This document shows, piece by piece, positions 16,248-25,522 of a stretch of 53,243 nt of DNA. The DNA lies in NCBI RefSeq assembly GCF_009391885.1, contig NZ_VZII01000012.1, positions 1-53,243 on the forward strand, read 5' to 3'. This DNA comes from Pseudomonas sp. MN1F (GTDB taxonomy: Bacteria; Pseudomonadota; Gammaproteobacteria; Pseudomonadales; Pseudomonadaceae). Each line of letters starts with the position of its first letter. Positions within the stretch are counted from its first letter, which is position 1. The notes beneath the pieces are model-generated. The model saw only the letters and a program-made list of their open reading frames with translations. It was not told the DNA's origin and did not search any database. Both the position numbers and the translations under genes were made by a program.

Positions 16248-17264
16248 ATGAAGAAACTTCCAACGCTGCTGGCGAGCCTGCTGCTCGCCATCGGCCTGGC
16301 CAGCACCGACAGTGCCGCATCGGCAGAGCAAGCCAAACCCATCCACTTCGGCGCCATCGGCTGGGAAAGCGGCGCCCTGACCACGGAAATCCTGCGCCAC
16401 ATCGTCGAACATGGTTACGGCTACCCCACCGACACCCTCCCCGGCAGTTCCGTGAGCATGGAAGTGGCGCTGGCCCGCAACGACCTGCAAGTGATAGCCG
16501 AGGAGTGGGCCGGGCGCAGCCCCGCCTGGGTCAAGGCCGAACAGGCCGGCCAGGTGTTCGCCCTGGGCGACACGGTGAAGAACGCCGAGGAAGGCTGGTG
16601 GGTACCGGCCTACGTGATCAAGGGCGACCCGGCTCGCAAACTCGAGCCGCTGGCCCCAGACCTGCGCAGCGTCGACGACCTCAAGCGCTACCCGCAGGTA
16701 TTCCGCGACCCCGAGATGCCAGACAAGGGCCGCTTTCTCAACAGCCCCAGCGGCTGGACTTCCGAGACCGTCAACAGCCAGAAGCTCAAGGCCTATGGCC
16801 TGGACGGGCTGTACAACAATTTCCGCAGTGGCTCGGGCGCGGCGCTGGACGCCGAAATCAGCTCGGCCATCCGCCGCGGCCAGCCGGTGCTGTTCTATTA
16901 CTGGAGCCCCACCCCGCTGATTGGCCGCTACGACCTGGTGCGCCTGCAAGAACCCCCCTTCGATGCGGCGGCCTGGGCCACCCTGACCGACGCGAAAAAC
17001 CCCCACCCGAAAGGCAGCCAGTCGCTGCCTGCGAAGTTGTCGATCGGTGTGTCCAAAGCATTTCGCGAGGGCTACCCGGACCTGGTGACAGTATTCGAGA
17101 AAGTCGAACTGCCCCTCGACCGGCTGAACAAGGCCCTGGCCGAGATGAACGAAAAGCGCCAGCCACCCACCGATGCCGCGAAGGCGTTCCTGCGCGCCAA
17201 CCCCGATGTGTGGAAGGCCTGGCTGCCCGCTGACGTGGCCGGCAAGGTCGAGGCCAGCCTGTGA
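16248..17264 (+). CDS. Betaine/choline-type ABC substrate-binding protein
   Basis: This is a 338-residue periplasmic protein with a Sec signal peptide (about 1-26, ending SAASA). The mature part is of the OpuAC/ProX type (IHFGAIGWESGALTTEI, then EEWAGRSPAWV and NSPSGWTSETVNSQKLKAYG). Such proteins deliver quaternary ammonium compounds to a permease. The stop overlaps the GTG start of the permease gene. I chose ATG 16248 because the signal peptide starts there. The exact ligand is unknown. Confidence 0.85.
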   Translation: MKKLPTLLASLLLAIGLASTDSAASAEQAKPIHFGAIGWESGALTTEILRHIVEHGYGYPTDTLPGSSVSMEVALARNDLQVIAEEWAGRSPAWVKAEQAGQVFALGDTVKNAEEGWWVPAYVIKGDPARKLEPLAPDLRSVDDLKRYPQVFRDPEMPDKGRFLNSPSGWTSETVNSQKLKAYGLDGLYNNFRSGSGAALDAEISSAIRRGQPVLFYYWSPTPLIGRYDLVRLQEPPFDAAAWATLTDAKNPHPKGSQSLPAKLSIGVSKAFREGYPDLVTVFEKVELPLDRLNKALAEMNEKRQPPTDAAKAFLRANPDVWKAWLPADVAGKVEASL

Positions 17265-18109
17265 GCACGGGCTTCCCCGAAGCCCTGCAACTGTCCTTTG
17301 CCGACACCATCAACCGCCTGGTCGACTGGCTGGTGCTGCACTACGGCGACCACCTGCGCAGTGTCTCCGACCAGCTGCTGCAAGTGCTGGTCGGCCTGGA
17401 GAACCTGCTACGCCTGATGCCCTGGTGGCTGCTGTTGCTGCTGGTCGGCCTGCTCGCCTGGCACGCCAGCCGCAGCCTGCTGCGCAGTGCGGTGCTGGTC
17501 GCGCTGCTGGCGTTCATCGGCGTGCTCGGGCTGTGGGACAAACTGCTGCAGACCCTGGCCCTGGTGTTGGTCAGTACCGGCCTGTGCGTGTTGATCGGCG
17601 TGCCCTTGGGCATCCTCCTGGCCACCCGCCCGCTGGCCCGGCGCCTGCTGTTGCCGGTGCTGGATGTGATGCAGACGCTGCCGGCCTTTGTCTATTTGAT
17701 CCCGGTGCTGATGCTGTTCGGCCTGGGCAAGGTGCCGGCAGTGTTCGCCACCTTGATCTATGCCTTGCCGCCGCTGGTGCGGTTGACCGAGCTGGGCCTG
17801 AGCCAGATCGACCCCTCATTGCTGCAAGCCGCCCACGGCCTGGGTGCCGGCCGCTGGCAGCGGCTGCGGCGCATCGCCCTGCCGCTGGCGCTGCCGAGCA
17901 TCATGGCCGGCCTCAACCAATCGGTGATGATGGCCTTGTCGATGGTGGTGGTGGCATCGATGATCGGTGCCCGGGGGCTGGGTGAGGATGTGTTGGCAGG
18001 GATCCAGACGCTCAATGTCGGCCAGGGCGTGGAAGCCGGGTTGGCCATCGTCGCGCTGGCCATGGTGATCGACCGCATCAGCCAGGCGTATGGACGCAGC
18101 ACTCGGTGA
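17261..18109 (+). CDS. ProW-type ABC transporter permease
   Basis: This is a 282-residue inner-membrane protein with six or so hydrophobic segments and the EAA loop (AAHGLGAGRWQRLRRIALP) that contacts the ATPase. It is related to the glycine betaine/proline permease ProW. The GTG start overlaps the preceding stop codon (GTGA). No ATP-binding gene follows; the next 281 bases are regulatory. An ATPase encoded elsewhere must be used, or the system is incomplete. Confidence 0.85.
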   Translation: MSTGFPEALQLSFADTINRLVDWLVLHYGDHLRSVSDQLLQVLVGLENLLRLMPWWLLLLLVGLLAWHASRSLLRSAVLVALLAFIGVLGLWDKLLQTLALVLVSTGLCVLIGVPLGILLATRPLARRLLLPVLDVMQTLPAFVYLIPVLMLFGLGKVPAVFATLIYALPPLVRLTELGLSQIDPSLLQAAHGLGAGRWQRLRRIALPLALPSIMAGLNQSVMMALSMVVVASMIGARGLGEDVLAGIQTLNVGQGVEAGLAIVALAMVIDRISQAYGRSTR

Positions 18110-18146
18110 TACCTGCACCGGCCTCATGCACCCCAACAAAATAGGC

Positions 18147-18166
18147 ATAAGAATATAAATTCTTAT
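18147..18166. promoter_or_regulatory. AT-rich inverted repeat upstream of sfnE
   Basis: ATAAGAAT and ATTCTTAT are separated by ATAA. A sigma-70 style -10 (TATAAC) follows at about 18193. The site lies about 170-190 bases ahead of the sigma-54 promoter, a normal distance for an enhancer site, and could alternatively be a CysB site, since CysB controls the related sfnECR operon in P. putida. Which protein binds is not visible. Confidence 0.45.
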
Positions 18167-18332
18167 TCTTTTTTAACCAAATTCAATTCCGCTATAACTC
18201 TCCCAACTGTACAGCCGCCAACACCCGGCCAACTGTCTGCAGCGCAACACCCGATCAACAAACAACGCCCACAAGGCAACAGCGGCAGCGCATCAGTATT
18301 CGCAACCTGTTGATCCATAACGAATTAATAAA

Positions 18333-18350
18333 TCGGCACGACGATTGCTC
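18333..18350 (+). promoter_or_regulatory. Sigma-54 promoter of sfnECR
   Basis: CGGCACGACGATTGCTC matches the sigma-54 consensus TGGCACG-N4-TTGCW at all but the first base, with the required GG-N10-GC spacing (GG at 18335, GC at 18347). Transcription should begin near 18360, about 30 bases before the sfnE ATG. Confidence 0.8.
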
Positions 18351-18390
18351 AAGCAAAGTCCCCCGCTCAACAAGAACCGGAGACCTGCCC

Positions 18391-18951
18391 ATGAGCACCC
18401 CATTGAACGTCGTAGCCCTGTCTGGCGGTACTAGCCGCCCATCTCGCACCTTGGCCCTGACCGAGGCCATCCTCGCCGAACTCGGCCAACACCTGCACAT
18501 CAAGCCGCAGCTGATCGAACTGGGCGATATCGCCCGGCCACTGGGCGCCGCGCTGTGGCGCAGCGAACTGCCCGAAGCGGTGGAGCAACAACTGCGTCTG
18601 GTGGAAAAGGCCGACCTGCTGGTGGTGACCACGCCCGTCTACCGCGGCAGCTTCCCCGGCCACTTCAAGCACCTGTTCGACCTGATCGGCCAGGACGCCC
18701 TGGTCGACACGCCCGTACTGCTCGCCGCCACCGGTGGCAGCGAGCGCCACGCGTTGGTACTCGACCACCAGCTGCGCCCGCTGTTCAGCTTCCTGCAGGC
18801 CCTGACCCTGCCGATCGGCGTCTACGCCAGCCAAGCGGAGCTTGCCGACTACCAGGTTTCCAGCGACGCCCTTGGCGCACGCATCCGCCTGGCCGCCGAG
18901 CGCGCCGTGCCGCTGTTCGGCGCCCATTACGCACTGCGTCAAAGCGCCTGA
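18391..18951 (+). CDS. sfnE: NAD(P)H-dependent FMN reductase (SfnE/MsuE type)
   Basis: This 186-residue flavodoxin-like reductase has the FMN-phosphate loop ALSGGTSRPSRT and the TTPVYRGSFPGHFKHLFDL segment typical of MsuE/SsuE. It supplies reduced FMN to two-component monooxygenases that release sulfite from organosulfur compounds. The next two genes, a DszC-like flavoenzyme and a sigma-54 activator, reproduce the sfnE-sfnC-sfnR order described in Pseudomonas putida DS1. MsuE is a closely similar alternative name. The ATG at 18391 is preceded by a purine-rich stretch (CCGGAGA) and lies about 30 bases from the predicted transcription start. Confidence 0.85.
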   Translation: MSTPLNVVALSGGTSRPSRTLALTEAILAELGQHLHIKPQLIELGDIARPLGAALWRSELPEAVEQQLRLVEKADLLVVTTPVYRGSFPGHFKHLFDLIGQDALVDTPVLLAATGGSERHALVLDHQLRPLFSFLQALTLPIGVYASQAELADYQVSSDALGARIRLAAERAVPLFGAHYALRQSA

Positions 18952-18960
18952 GGAACCGCC

Positions 18961-20145
18961 ATGAATGCACCTTTGCATGCGGCCCGTCCGGCCCTGGCGG
19001 TAGCGCGCGAACTGGCCGCACAGTTCGCCCAGACCGCAGTGGAACGTGACGAGCGTGGTGGCACGCCCAAGGCCGAACGCGATGCCCTGCGCGACAGCGG
19101 GTTGCTGTCGCTGGTCATTCCCCAAGCCTATGGCGGCCAGGGTGCAAACTGGCATGACACCTTCGAGGTGGTGCGCGAGTTCGCCCGGGTCGACAGTTCG
19201 ATCGCCCACGTGTTCGGCTTCCATCACCTGATGCTGGCCACCGTGCGCCTGTTCTCGCGCCCTGAGCAGTGGCAACCGTGGTTCGAGCAGACCGCGCGCA
19301 AGCACTGGTTCTGGGGCAACGCCCTCAACCCGCTGGACACCCGCACCGTAGTCAGGCACCTCGACGGCTGGTGCGAGTTCTCCGGCAAGAAGAGCTTCTG
19401 CTCCGGCGCCAGCGACTCGGAAATGCTGATCGCCTCGGCGGTGGACGAGCGCGCAGGCGGCAAGCTGCTGATCGCCGCGATCCCCAGTGGGCGCACCGGC
19501 ATCACCCTGCACAACGACTGGAACAACATCGGCCAGCGCCAGACCGACAGCGGCAGCGCCACCTTTGAACGGGTGCGCGTCGAACACGCCGAACTGCTGC
19601 TCGACCCTGGGCCGTTGAGCACGCCGTTCGCCGCCCTGCGCCCGCTGATCGCCCAGCTGCACTTCGCCAACCTGTTCCTCGGCATTGCCGAAGGCGCCTT
19701 CGACGAGGCGCGCCAGTACAGCCTGAAGGAAAGCCGCCCATGGTTCCGCTCGACGGCCGCCAGCAGCGCCGAAGACCCTTACGTGCTGCGCCACTATGGC
19801 GAGTTCTGGGTGGGCCTTGAGAGCGTGCGCCTGCTGATCGCCCGCGCCGCCCGCCAGCTCGACAGCGCCTGGGCCAAGGAACAGGCGCTGAGCGCCGAGG
19901 AACGTGGCGACCTGGCCCTGGCCATCGGCACCGCCAAGGTCGCGGCCACCCGCCACGGCCTGGACATCTGCAACCGCCTGTTCGAGGTAACCGGCGCCCG
20001 CGCCACCCACGCCTCGCTGCGCTTCGACCGCCACTGGCGCAACCTGAGGACGCAAACCCTGCACGACCCGGTGGATTACCGCATCCACGAGCTCGGCGAG
20101 TGGGCCCTCGGCGGCAAGCGCCCCGCCCCATCCTTCTATTCCTAA
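18961..20145 (+). CDS. sfnC: Acyl-CoA-dehydrogenase-like flavin monooxygenase SfnC
   Basis: This 394-residue protein has the acyl-CoA dehydrogenase fold but is of the DszC/SfnB-SfnC branch, which uses reduced flavin and oxygen on sulfur compounds. Marks of the branch are LSLVIPQAYGGQG near the N-terminus, KKSFCSGASDSEMLIASA in the middle and the C-terminal FDRHWRNLRTQTLHDPVDYR. It lies 9 bases behind the FMN reductase that should feed it and 9 bases ahead of sfnR. Precise substrate is unknown; organosulfur use under sulfate limitation is expected. Confidence 0.85.
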   Translation: MNAPLHAARPALAVARELAAQFAQTAVERDERGGTPKAERDALRDSGLLSLVIPQAYGGQGANWHDTFEVVREFARVDSSIAHVFGFHHLMLATVRLFSRPEQWQPWFEQTARKHWFWGNALNPLDTRTVVRHLDGWCEFSGKKSFCSGASDSEMLIASAVDERAGGKLLIAAIPSGRTGITLHNDWNNIGQRQTDSGSATFERVRVEHAELLLDPGPLSTPFAALRPLIAQLHFANLFLGIAEGAFDEARQYSLKESRPWFRSTAASSAEDPYVLRHYGEFWVGLESVRLLIARAARQLDSAWAKEQALSAEERGDLALAIGTAKVAATRHGLDICNRLFEVTGARATHASLRFDRHWRNLRTQTLHDPVDYRIHELGEWALGGKRPAPSFYS

Positions 20146-20154
20146 GGATCGCTC

Positions 20155-21255
20155 ATGCAACTGCTGACCCTCCCCCCGTCACCGACACTGGCTACCTCGA
20201 TCAGGGCGACCGCACAGGTCTTCGAAGACCCCAGGTCGCAGGCGCTGCTCGCCCACCTGCAACAGGTCGCCCCCAGCGAGGCCAGCGTCCTGATCATTGG
20301 CGAAACCGGCACGGGCAAGGAGCTGGTCGCGCGCCACATCCACAACCTCAGCGGCCGGCGCAACGGCCCGTTCATCGCGGTCAACTGCGGTGCGTTCTCC
20401 GAATCGCTGGTCGAAGCCGAACTGTTCGGCCATGAAAAAGGCGCCTTCACTGGCGCCTTGGCGGCCAAGGCTGGTTGGTTCGAAGAGGCCAACGGCGGCA
20501 CGCTGTTCCTCGACGAAATCGGTGACCTGCCGCTGCCGATCCAGGTCAAGCTGCTGCGCGTGTTGCAGGAGCGCGAAGTGGTGCGCCTGGGCTCGCGCAA
20601 GAGCATCCCGATCAATGTGCGGGTGCTGGCCGCGACCAACGTGCAACTGGAAAAAGCCATCAACGCCGGGCATTTCCGGGAAGACCTGTACTACCGGCTG
20701 AACGTGGTGACCCTGCAGCTGCACCCGCTGCGCGACCGCCCGGGGGACATCCTGCCGCTGGCCCGGCACTTCATCCGCAGTTACAGCGAGCGGCTGGGCT
20801 ACGGGCCGGTGGAACTGAGCCCCAAGGCCCAGGCCAAGCTGGTCGAGTACAGCTGGCCAGGCAACATTCGCGAGCTGGAGAACGTCATTCACCACAGCCT
20901 GCTGACCTGCGGCGACGGGCTGGTGCAGGCGCAGGACCTGCGACTGTCCAACCTGCGCCTGGAGCGCCAGGAGGAAGCGCCCGTGAACCCTGGCGTGGAC
21001 GATCTGCTGCTGCAGGCATTCAGCCGGTTGTATGAGGAGCAGCCTGGCGATTTGTACGAGAAGGTCGAGAATGCCCTGCTGCGTTCGGCGTATCACTTCT
21101 GCCATTACAACCAGGTGCATACCGCGCAGTTGCTGGGGCTGTCGCGCAACGTCACACGTACGCGGCTGATTGCGATCGGGGAGCTGGTGGTGAACAAACG
21201 CCGGGCGCAGGAGCTGCAGGTGCTGGATAACCGAGTGGTGCGGTTGTCCATCTGA
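20155..21255 (+). CDS. sfnR: Sigma-54-dependent activator SfnR
   Basis: This is a 366-residue enhancer-binding protein with no N-terminal sensory domain, so it is probably controlled by its own level. The AAA+ core is complete: Walker A GETGTGKE (49-56), sigma-54 contact loop GAFTGA (96-101), Walker [10 protein letters not shown] (114-122). A Fis-type helix-turn-helix sits near the C-terminus ([17 protein letters not shown]). An AAGGA ribosome site precedes ATG 20155. Known SfnR proteins activate dimethyl-sulfone and organosulfur genes. Two sigma-54 promoters lie in this window, its own operon's and that of the ABC operon on the other strand. Confidence 0.9.
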   Translation: MQLLTLPPSPTLATSIRATAQVFEDPRSQALLAHLQQVAPSEASVLIIGETGTGKELVARHIHNLSGRRNGPFIAVNCGAFSESLVEAELFGHEKGAFTGALAAKAGWFEEANGGTLFLDEIGDLPLPIQVKLLRVLQEREVVRLGSRKSIPINVRVLAATNVQLEKAINAGHFREDLYYRLNVVTLQLHPLRDRPGDILPLARHFIRSYSERLGYGPVELSPKAQAKLVEYSWPGNIRELENVIHHSLLTCGDGLVQAQDLRLSNLRLERQEEAPVNPGVDDLLLQAFSRLYEEQPGDLYEKVENALLRSAYHFCHYNQVHTAQLLGLSRNVTRTRLIAIGELVVNKRRAQELQVLDNRVVRLSI

Positions 21256-21260
21256 GTTTT

Positions 21261-21293
21261 CCTGTGCCGGCCCATGCGCGGGCTATCTGTGGG
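21261..21293. repeat. Degenerate REP-like element
   Basis: The stretch CCTGTGCCGGCCCATGCGCG and the following GGGCTATCTGTGGG resemble a worn P. putida REP palindrome. It fills the 27-base gap between sfnR and the converging tccC gene and overlaps the last codons of the latter. Confidence 0.4.
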
Positions 21294-24051
21294 CGGCACG
21301 CTGCGGCCCGGCGCCGTCCCGCCAATTTTGCAGACGCCCAACAAGCCCGCGCCAGAACCGAGGCCCTCGAACGGGCCTTGCACCGCGGCAGTACAGATTA
21401 TCAACGGAGGAATAGTGCAATCCCCGGGACTCGAGCGATTGCAGCACGTCGCGGACATTGACCGGTGCGTTTATCAATAGGACATCGACCTCATTGTGAT
21501 TCGCCATCCGCTCCATCTTCATCTTGAACGGCGCTCGCTCATACTCTTTCACCGTCTCACTTGATCTCTTTCCTGGCGCCAGCTCTGCCAATGTATAGTT
21601 AGAAACATTGTCACCCCGCAAAAGCCGCTCTCTCACCGGCCGCTCACCTTTGACGAAAGACTCAAGCGAGTTCGGTGACGCCGGTTCGGTAGCGACTATA
21701 GCCATGAAGCCGTTTTCAGTGAAAAAGTTCATGTTGGCTGGTGCGGTAAATACTCGTTCTACATGCTGGCCATCCGTGGCCGGCGTAGCAACTGGTTTGC
21801 CATGGGAGATAATCTTGAGCCGCTTTGGCTGCGCGGCCCCCCGATACAAGGTGAATTGATCCGTTTGAATGACCCGCTCATTTGGAACCAGGCTCATCTC
21901 ACGTGCGCGCACCTGAAAAGTTTCCCGGATCATGTCGACAAGCTGGCGCGGTGGCGCCTCGAAATGCGAACCTGGGTTAGCATGCTCGGTAGCCAAATCC
22001 TGCGAATTCTTGCCATCAGGGTCGACGGCTGAAGTCGGATTGTTCCTGACCATCCGGTACAGGTTGAGACCGTCCACGATGCCAGCAGGATCGGCGCTCA
22101 GCCAACGTCCGACCCAAGGTTGGTAATAGCGCCAGCCGTAGTAGTACAGCCCGCTGACATCACGTTCCTTGCCGGAATAGCGCAAGCACTTGTAGCTCGC
22201 CTCGGTCGCGGAACGCCCGGTAAAGATGGCTGTCCCCCCGTACGGATAGAACTCTTCCTGACTGATGACGCTGCCCTTGCCGTCCGTCTCCAGCAGGGAG
22301 CTGCCGCTCAGGTCATCATGGCTGAAGCGCCATTGATCATTTTCGACCCCAGCCGGCTGGCCGACATGCCAACGCAGCACCCGCACCTGGGCGCGACCAG
22401 GCTCACCCATGGTGACTATCTGCAGCGCCTCCGTCTGTGCGCCTCCAATGAATGTGGAACGCAACTCCAGCCCAGGCAAATACACAACCCGCTGCCCCAT
22501 TCTGGCACCAGCCGTTTCTCGCGAAGTCAGCTTCAACACCCGCTGTCGGTCGCCGGCGTAGCGATAACCTTCAAAATCGTCATCTGCGCCTTCACGGGTG
22601 ACAGGCGACACCTGTTGCAACTCGCCGCGTGGCGTCCAGAGCAGACGCTGCCCCGGATAAAGCAAACGCTGCTGGCCTCCAGCCGTGAACATGCCCTCCA
22701 CTTCCCGCGGATTCGGCGTCAACGCGCTCAACACCACGCGATTACTGCGATCGCTCACAGTGAAATCCGTGGTGTAGCTGTTGCCAGTGGCCGGCCCGCT
22801 GTGGCGAATCTGCATCAGGTTACCTCCCGCATCGTAGCGATAGGTGCGGGTGTACTGGCTGTAGGTCGCGTGGTCGTAGGTGATGAACGCATGCCTCGCC
22901 AAGGCCATTTCACGACCACTGGCGCGCACCAGTTGACCAAGGCTGTCGTAGACATACTGGTTGCCCGCTTCAATCTTCTGCCCACGCCAGAAGCGGGTCG
23001 CTTGGGCATTCGCCACGCGCAGGACATTACCTGCCGGATCATAGGTGTAAGCCAGGTCCAGCAGCACTTTCAGTTCGGGCTCCCGCACCGTCGCGATGCC
23101 CAGCAGGCGAACGGTGCGGGCCTCGAAGCGATAGCGGGTGAACAGACCATTGCCGTGGGCCTCGCTCAGCTTCTGCCCGGCTGCACCGTAATTGAGTGCC
23201 TTGACAACAGCCTGCTCAGCACCTGCCTGCAGCGTCAACCAGGTCGCGGCAAGCCGCCCGGCCAGGTCATAGGCCATACGCTGCACATGGCCCGCCGCAT
23301 CCTCATGGTTCAGCGGCGTGCCCATCGCATCCAGCGTACTCAAGGTGATGTGCCCCTGATGCTGCGGAACCAGCATTTCATCCCAGGCCGATGGGTCCTC
23401 GCCTTGCCAGTCAACCTGCGCACCGATATCGTCCGCCTCGGTCATCAACCGCCGGCTGACGCCAGACGGTACGCCGCTCAGGGCAACACTGAGAATCTTC
23501 ATCTGCCCTGCCGTGTCGTAATGCAGAATTGATACCCCTGCCAGATTACGCTGCTGGTGCTGTAGGTCCGGCCCGGCGTAGACACGACGCTCGGCACACC
23601 GGAGGGGGGCACCAGCTGCCTGTTCGGTCATGGCCACCAGCCGCCCGGGAAGGCCCTGCAGCTCGTAGTGCCAGTACTGGGTTACAGCCTGGCTGTAATC
23701 GTCCGCCGCCATGTCAGGCGTGGCGATGTGGGCGACACGCAGCAATGGCTGGCCGGCAGTATCTGTAAGCTGCAGGCAGGTTCCGCCATCCACGCTCTGC
23801 CAACGTACAGCGTTGCCCGGTAAATCGTAGCGCCCAACGACGTTGACAACCCCGGCCCGACTCAGCAGCGGATCTGCGCTGCATGCAAGGTAACCACGCG
23901 CGTCCTGGCTGTGCTTCGTGACGAGCGCTTCTGTCCCCTGCGGCGTGTCCGGATGGCGGCTATAGACAAGATCACGCACCAGAAGCCCGCGACTGTCACT
24001 CACACTCACGTTTGGAGTGTTTCGATGCACCTCACAGGCTCTGTTGTCCAT
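21283..24051 (-). CDS. tccC: Tc toxin C subunit 2 (TccC-like RHS protein)
   Basis: This is a 922-residue protein. Residues 1 to about 677 are YD/RHS repeats ending in the conserved core (LRYSGKERDVSGLYYYGWRY, then SADPAGIVDGLNLYRMVRNN), which in Tc toxins closes the B-C cocoon and cleaves off the effector. The remaining 245 residues are the variable effector. Features such as IISHGKP, VFTAPANMNFFTENG and a terminal YSSVDNLYCRGA resemble the Stv-type putative adhesin domain of some RHS proteins; this match is tentative. I prefer ATG 24051, which has GGAG six bases upstream, over ATG 24063. It is separated from the main toxin operon by the sulfur ABC operon. The 3' end is visibly less GC-rich. 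Confidence 0.85.
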   Translation of the reverse strand: MDNRACEVHRNTPNVSVSDSRGLLVRDLVYSRHPDTPQGTEALVTKHSQDARGYLACSADPLLSRAGVVNVVGRYDLPGNAVRWQSVDGGTCLQLTDTAGQPLLRVAHIATPDMAADDYSQAVTQYWHYELQGLPGRLVAMTEQAAGAPLRCAERRVYAGPDLQHQQRNLAGVSILHYDTAGQMKILSVALSGVPSGVSRRLMTEADDIGAQVDWQGEDPSAWDEMLVPQHQGHITLSTLDAMGTPLNHEDAAGHVQRMAYDLAGRLAATWLTLQAGAEQAVVKALNYGAAGQKLSEAHGNGLFTRYRFEARTVRLLGIATVREPELKVLLDLAYTYDPAGNVLRVANAQATRFWRGQKIEAGNQYVYDSLGQLVRASGREMALARHAFITYDHATYSQYTRTYRYDAGGNLMQIRHSGPATGNSYTTDFTVSDRSNRVVLSALTPNPREVEGMFTAGGQQRLLYPGQRLLWTPRGELQQVSPVTREGADDDFEGYRYAGDRQRVLKLTSRETAGARMGQRVVYLPGLELRSTFIGGAQTEALQIVTMGEPGRAQVRVLRWHVGQPAGVENDQWRFSHDDLSGSSLLETDGKGSVISQEEFYPYGGTAIFTGRSATEASYKCLRYSGKERDVSGLYYYGWRYYQPWVGRWLSADPAGIVDGLNLYRMVRNNPTSAVDPDGKNSQDLATEHANPGSHFEAPPRQLVDMIRETFQVRAREMSLVPNERVIQTDQFTLYRGAAQPKRLKIISHGKPVATPATDGQHVERVFTAPANMNFFTENGFMAIVATEPASPNSLESFVKGERPVRERLLRGDNVSNYTLAELAPGKRSSETVKEYERAPFKMKMERMANHNEVDVLLINAPVNVRDVLQSLESRGLHYSSVDNLYCRGARPVRGPRFWRGLVGRLQNWRDGAGPQRAAHR

Positions 24052-24139
24052 AGCCAGCTCCATTGCGCCACAGTGGAACGTTAGCCGAACGCGCGGGTAG
24101 GAGCTACTGACAAAAATGCCAGGGCGATACGGCCTCGAT

Positions 24140-25522
24140 TCAGCCCGCCAAACGCCGGAACACCAGTCCGGATGCTCCGCACACCCCAGCGCACAGCAGC
24201 ATCACCGTGGCAATGTCGGCCACCGAGGTTTCACTGCGCCCGTCCAGCACGGCCAATAGCCCCAGCATCACCCCGGCCAGGCTCACCGACATGGCCATGG
24301 TCAGCTGCACCGACATCGCCGACAGCGAACTGGCCGCCGCCGAACGCTCACCTGGCACGTCCTGGTAACTGGCAGCCCCCAAGGTCGAGAATTGCAGTGA
24401 CCGCACCAGGCCTGCTGCGAACAGCACCAGCGCCATCAGCCAGACCGCGGTGTCGCGATCAAAACCGGCACACAAGGCAATCCCCGCAGCGCTGAGCACG
24501 GCGTTGCAACTGAGCACCCGCCGATAGCCATAGCGCCGCACCAGCGGCACGGCCAGCAGCTTCATCAACAGCGCACCCACGCCACCGCTGACCACCAGCC
24601 AACCGGCCGCCAGCGGGCTCATGCCCAGGCAGTTCTGCAACAGCAGCACGATCAGGAACGGTTGCGCCGCCGAGCCCAGGCGAAACAGCCCGCCCCCGGC
24701 CTGGGCCACGCCGAAACTGCGCAGGCGCAACAGCGACAGATCGACCAGTGGGCTGGGGTGCCACCGGGCATGCAGCAGGTAACCCAAGGCGCAGGCCAGA
24801 CCACCGGCAACCAGCGCCAGCGCCCAGGCCTTTGGCAATTGCCCCAGCCCCAGCGACTCCAGGCCGAACACCAGCATGGCCAAGGCACCACCACTGAGCA
24901 GCAGGCCGCGTACATCCAGCGGCGGCACCGGCCGTGCCGGGTAGTCCGGCACATGGCGCAGGACCAGCCAGCAGCCGACCAGGCAGATCGGCAGGTTGAC
25001 CAGGAAGATCCAGTGCCATGACAGCACCGTCACCAGCAGCCCGCCGAGCAGTGGCCCGATCAACGGCCCGACCAGGGCCGGCAGGGCCAGCCAGGACATG
25101 GCTTGCAGCAGCTGTTCGCGGCTTGACCAGCGCAGGATGATCACCTGCCCCACTGGCGTCATCAACGCCCCCGCCGCCCCCTGCAGCATGCGCCCCAGGC
25201 ACAGCTGCCAGAGCGTATCGGCCAGGGCGCAGGCCAGCGAGGCGGTGGTGAACAAGCCCATCGCCAGCAACATCACCCGGCGCGGGCGAAAGCGTTCGGC
25301 GGCCCAGCCACTGACCGGCACGCACAGTGCCAGGGCCAGCATGTACAGCGACACCACCAGGTTCATGCGCAGCCCTGGCTCGCCGAAGTCCGCGGCCATC
25401 TGCGGCAAGGCAGTCATCACCGCCGTGCTGTCGAGCAGCTCCATGAACAGCGCGGCGCCAATGATCACCGGCACCTTGGGGCTTTGCAGGTGGCCGGCCA
25501 GCAGGGCCGGCTGGGCGGTCAA
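24140..25522 (-). CDS. MFS transporter (DHA2-like) of the sulfur operon
   Basis: This is a 460-residue membrane protein with about 14 hydrophobic segments. ELLDSTAVMTALPQMAADFG is the counterpart of the EmrB/QacA first-helix motif. The likely start is a TTG whose bases overlap the stop of the monooxygenase gene (TTGA); an earlier in-frame start would lie inside that gene. The final gene of a six-gene operon, it may export a product of organosulfur oxidation, or be an unrelated resistance carrier. Function is inferred from position only. Confidence 0.78.
   Translation of the reverse strand: MTAQPALLAGHLQSPKVPVIIGAALFMELLDSTAVMTALPQMAADFGEPGLRMNLVVSLYMLALALCVPVSGWAAERFRPRRVMLLAMGLFTTASLACALADTLWQLCLGRMLQGAAGALMTPVGQVIILRWSSREQLLQAMSWLALPALVGPLIGPLLGGLLVTVLSWHWIFLVNLPICLVGCWLVLRHVPDYPARPVPPLDVRGLLLSGGALAMLVFGLESLGLGQLPKAWALALVAGGLACALGYLLHARWHPSPLVDLSLLRLRSFGVAQAGGGLFRLGSAAQPFLIVLLLQNCLGMSPLAAGWLVVSGGVGALLMKLLAVPLVRRYGYRRVLSCNAVLSAAGIALCAGFDRDTAVWLMALVLFAAGLVRSLQFSTLGAASYQDVPGERSAAASSLSAMSVQLTMAMSVSLAGVMLGLLAVLDGRSETSVADIATVMLLCAGVCGASGLVFRRLAG

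Noticed and set aside
18367..20160. A 597-codon minus-strand frame opposite sfnE-sfnC
   Set aside because: Antisense of two conserved enzymes; no domain content.
20155..21255. SfnR as an NtrC-type response regulator
   Set aside because: The AAA+ Walker A begins at residue 49, leaving no room for a receiver domain.
21283..22020. An immunity gene for a TccC effector
   Set aside because: No separate open frame with a ribosome site is present after either tccC; the following sequence is a regulatory gap or a converging gene.
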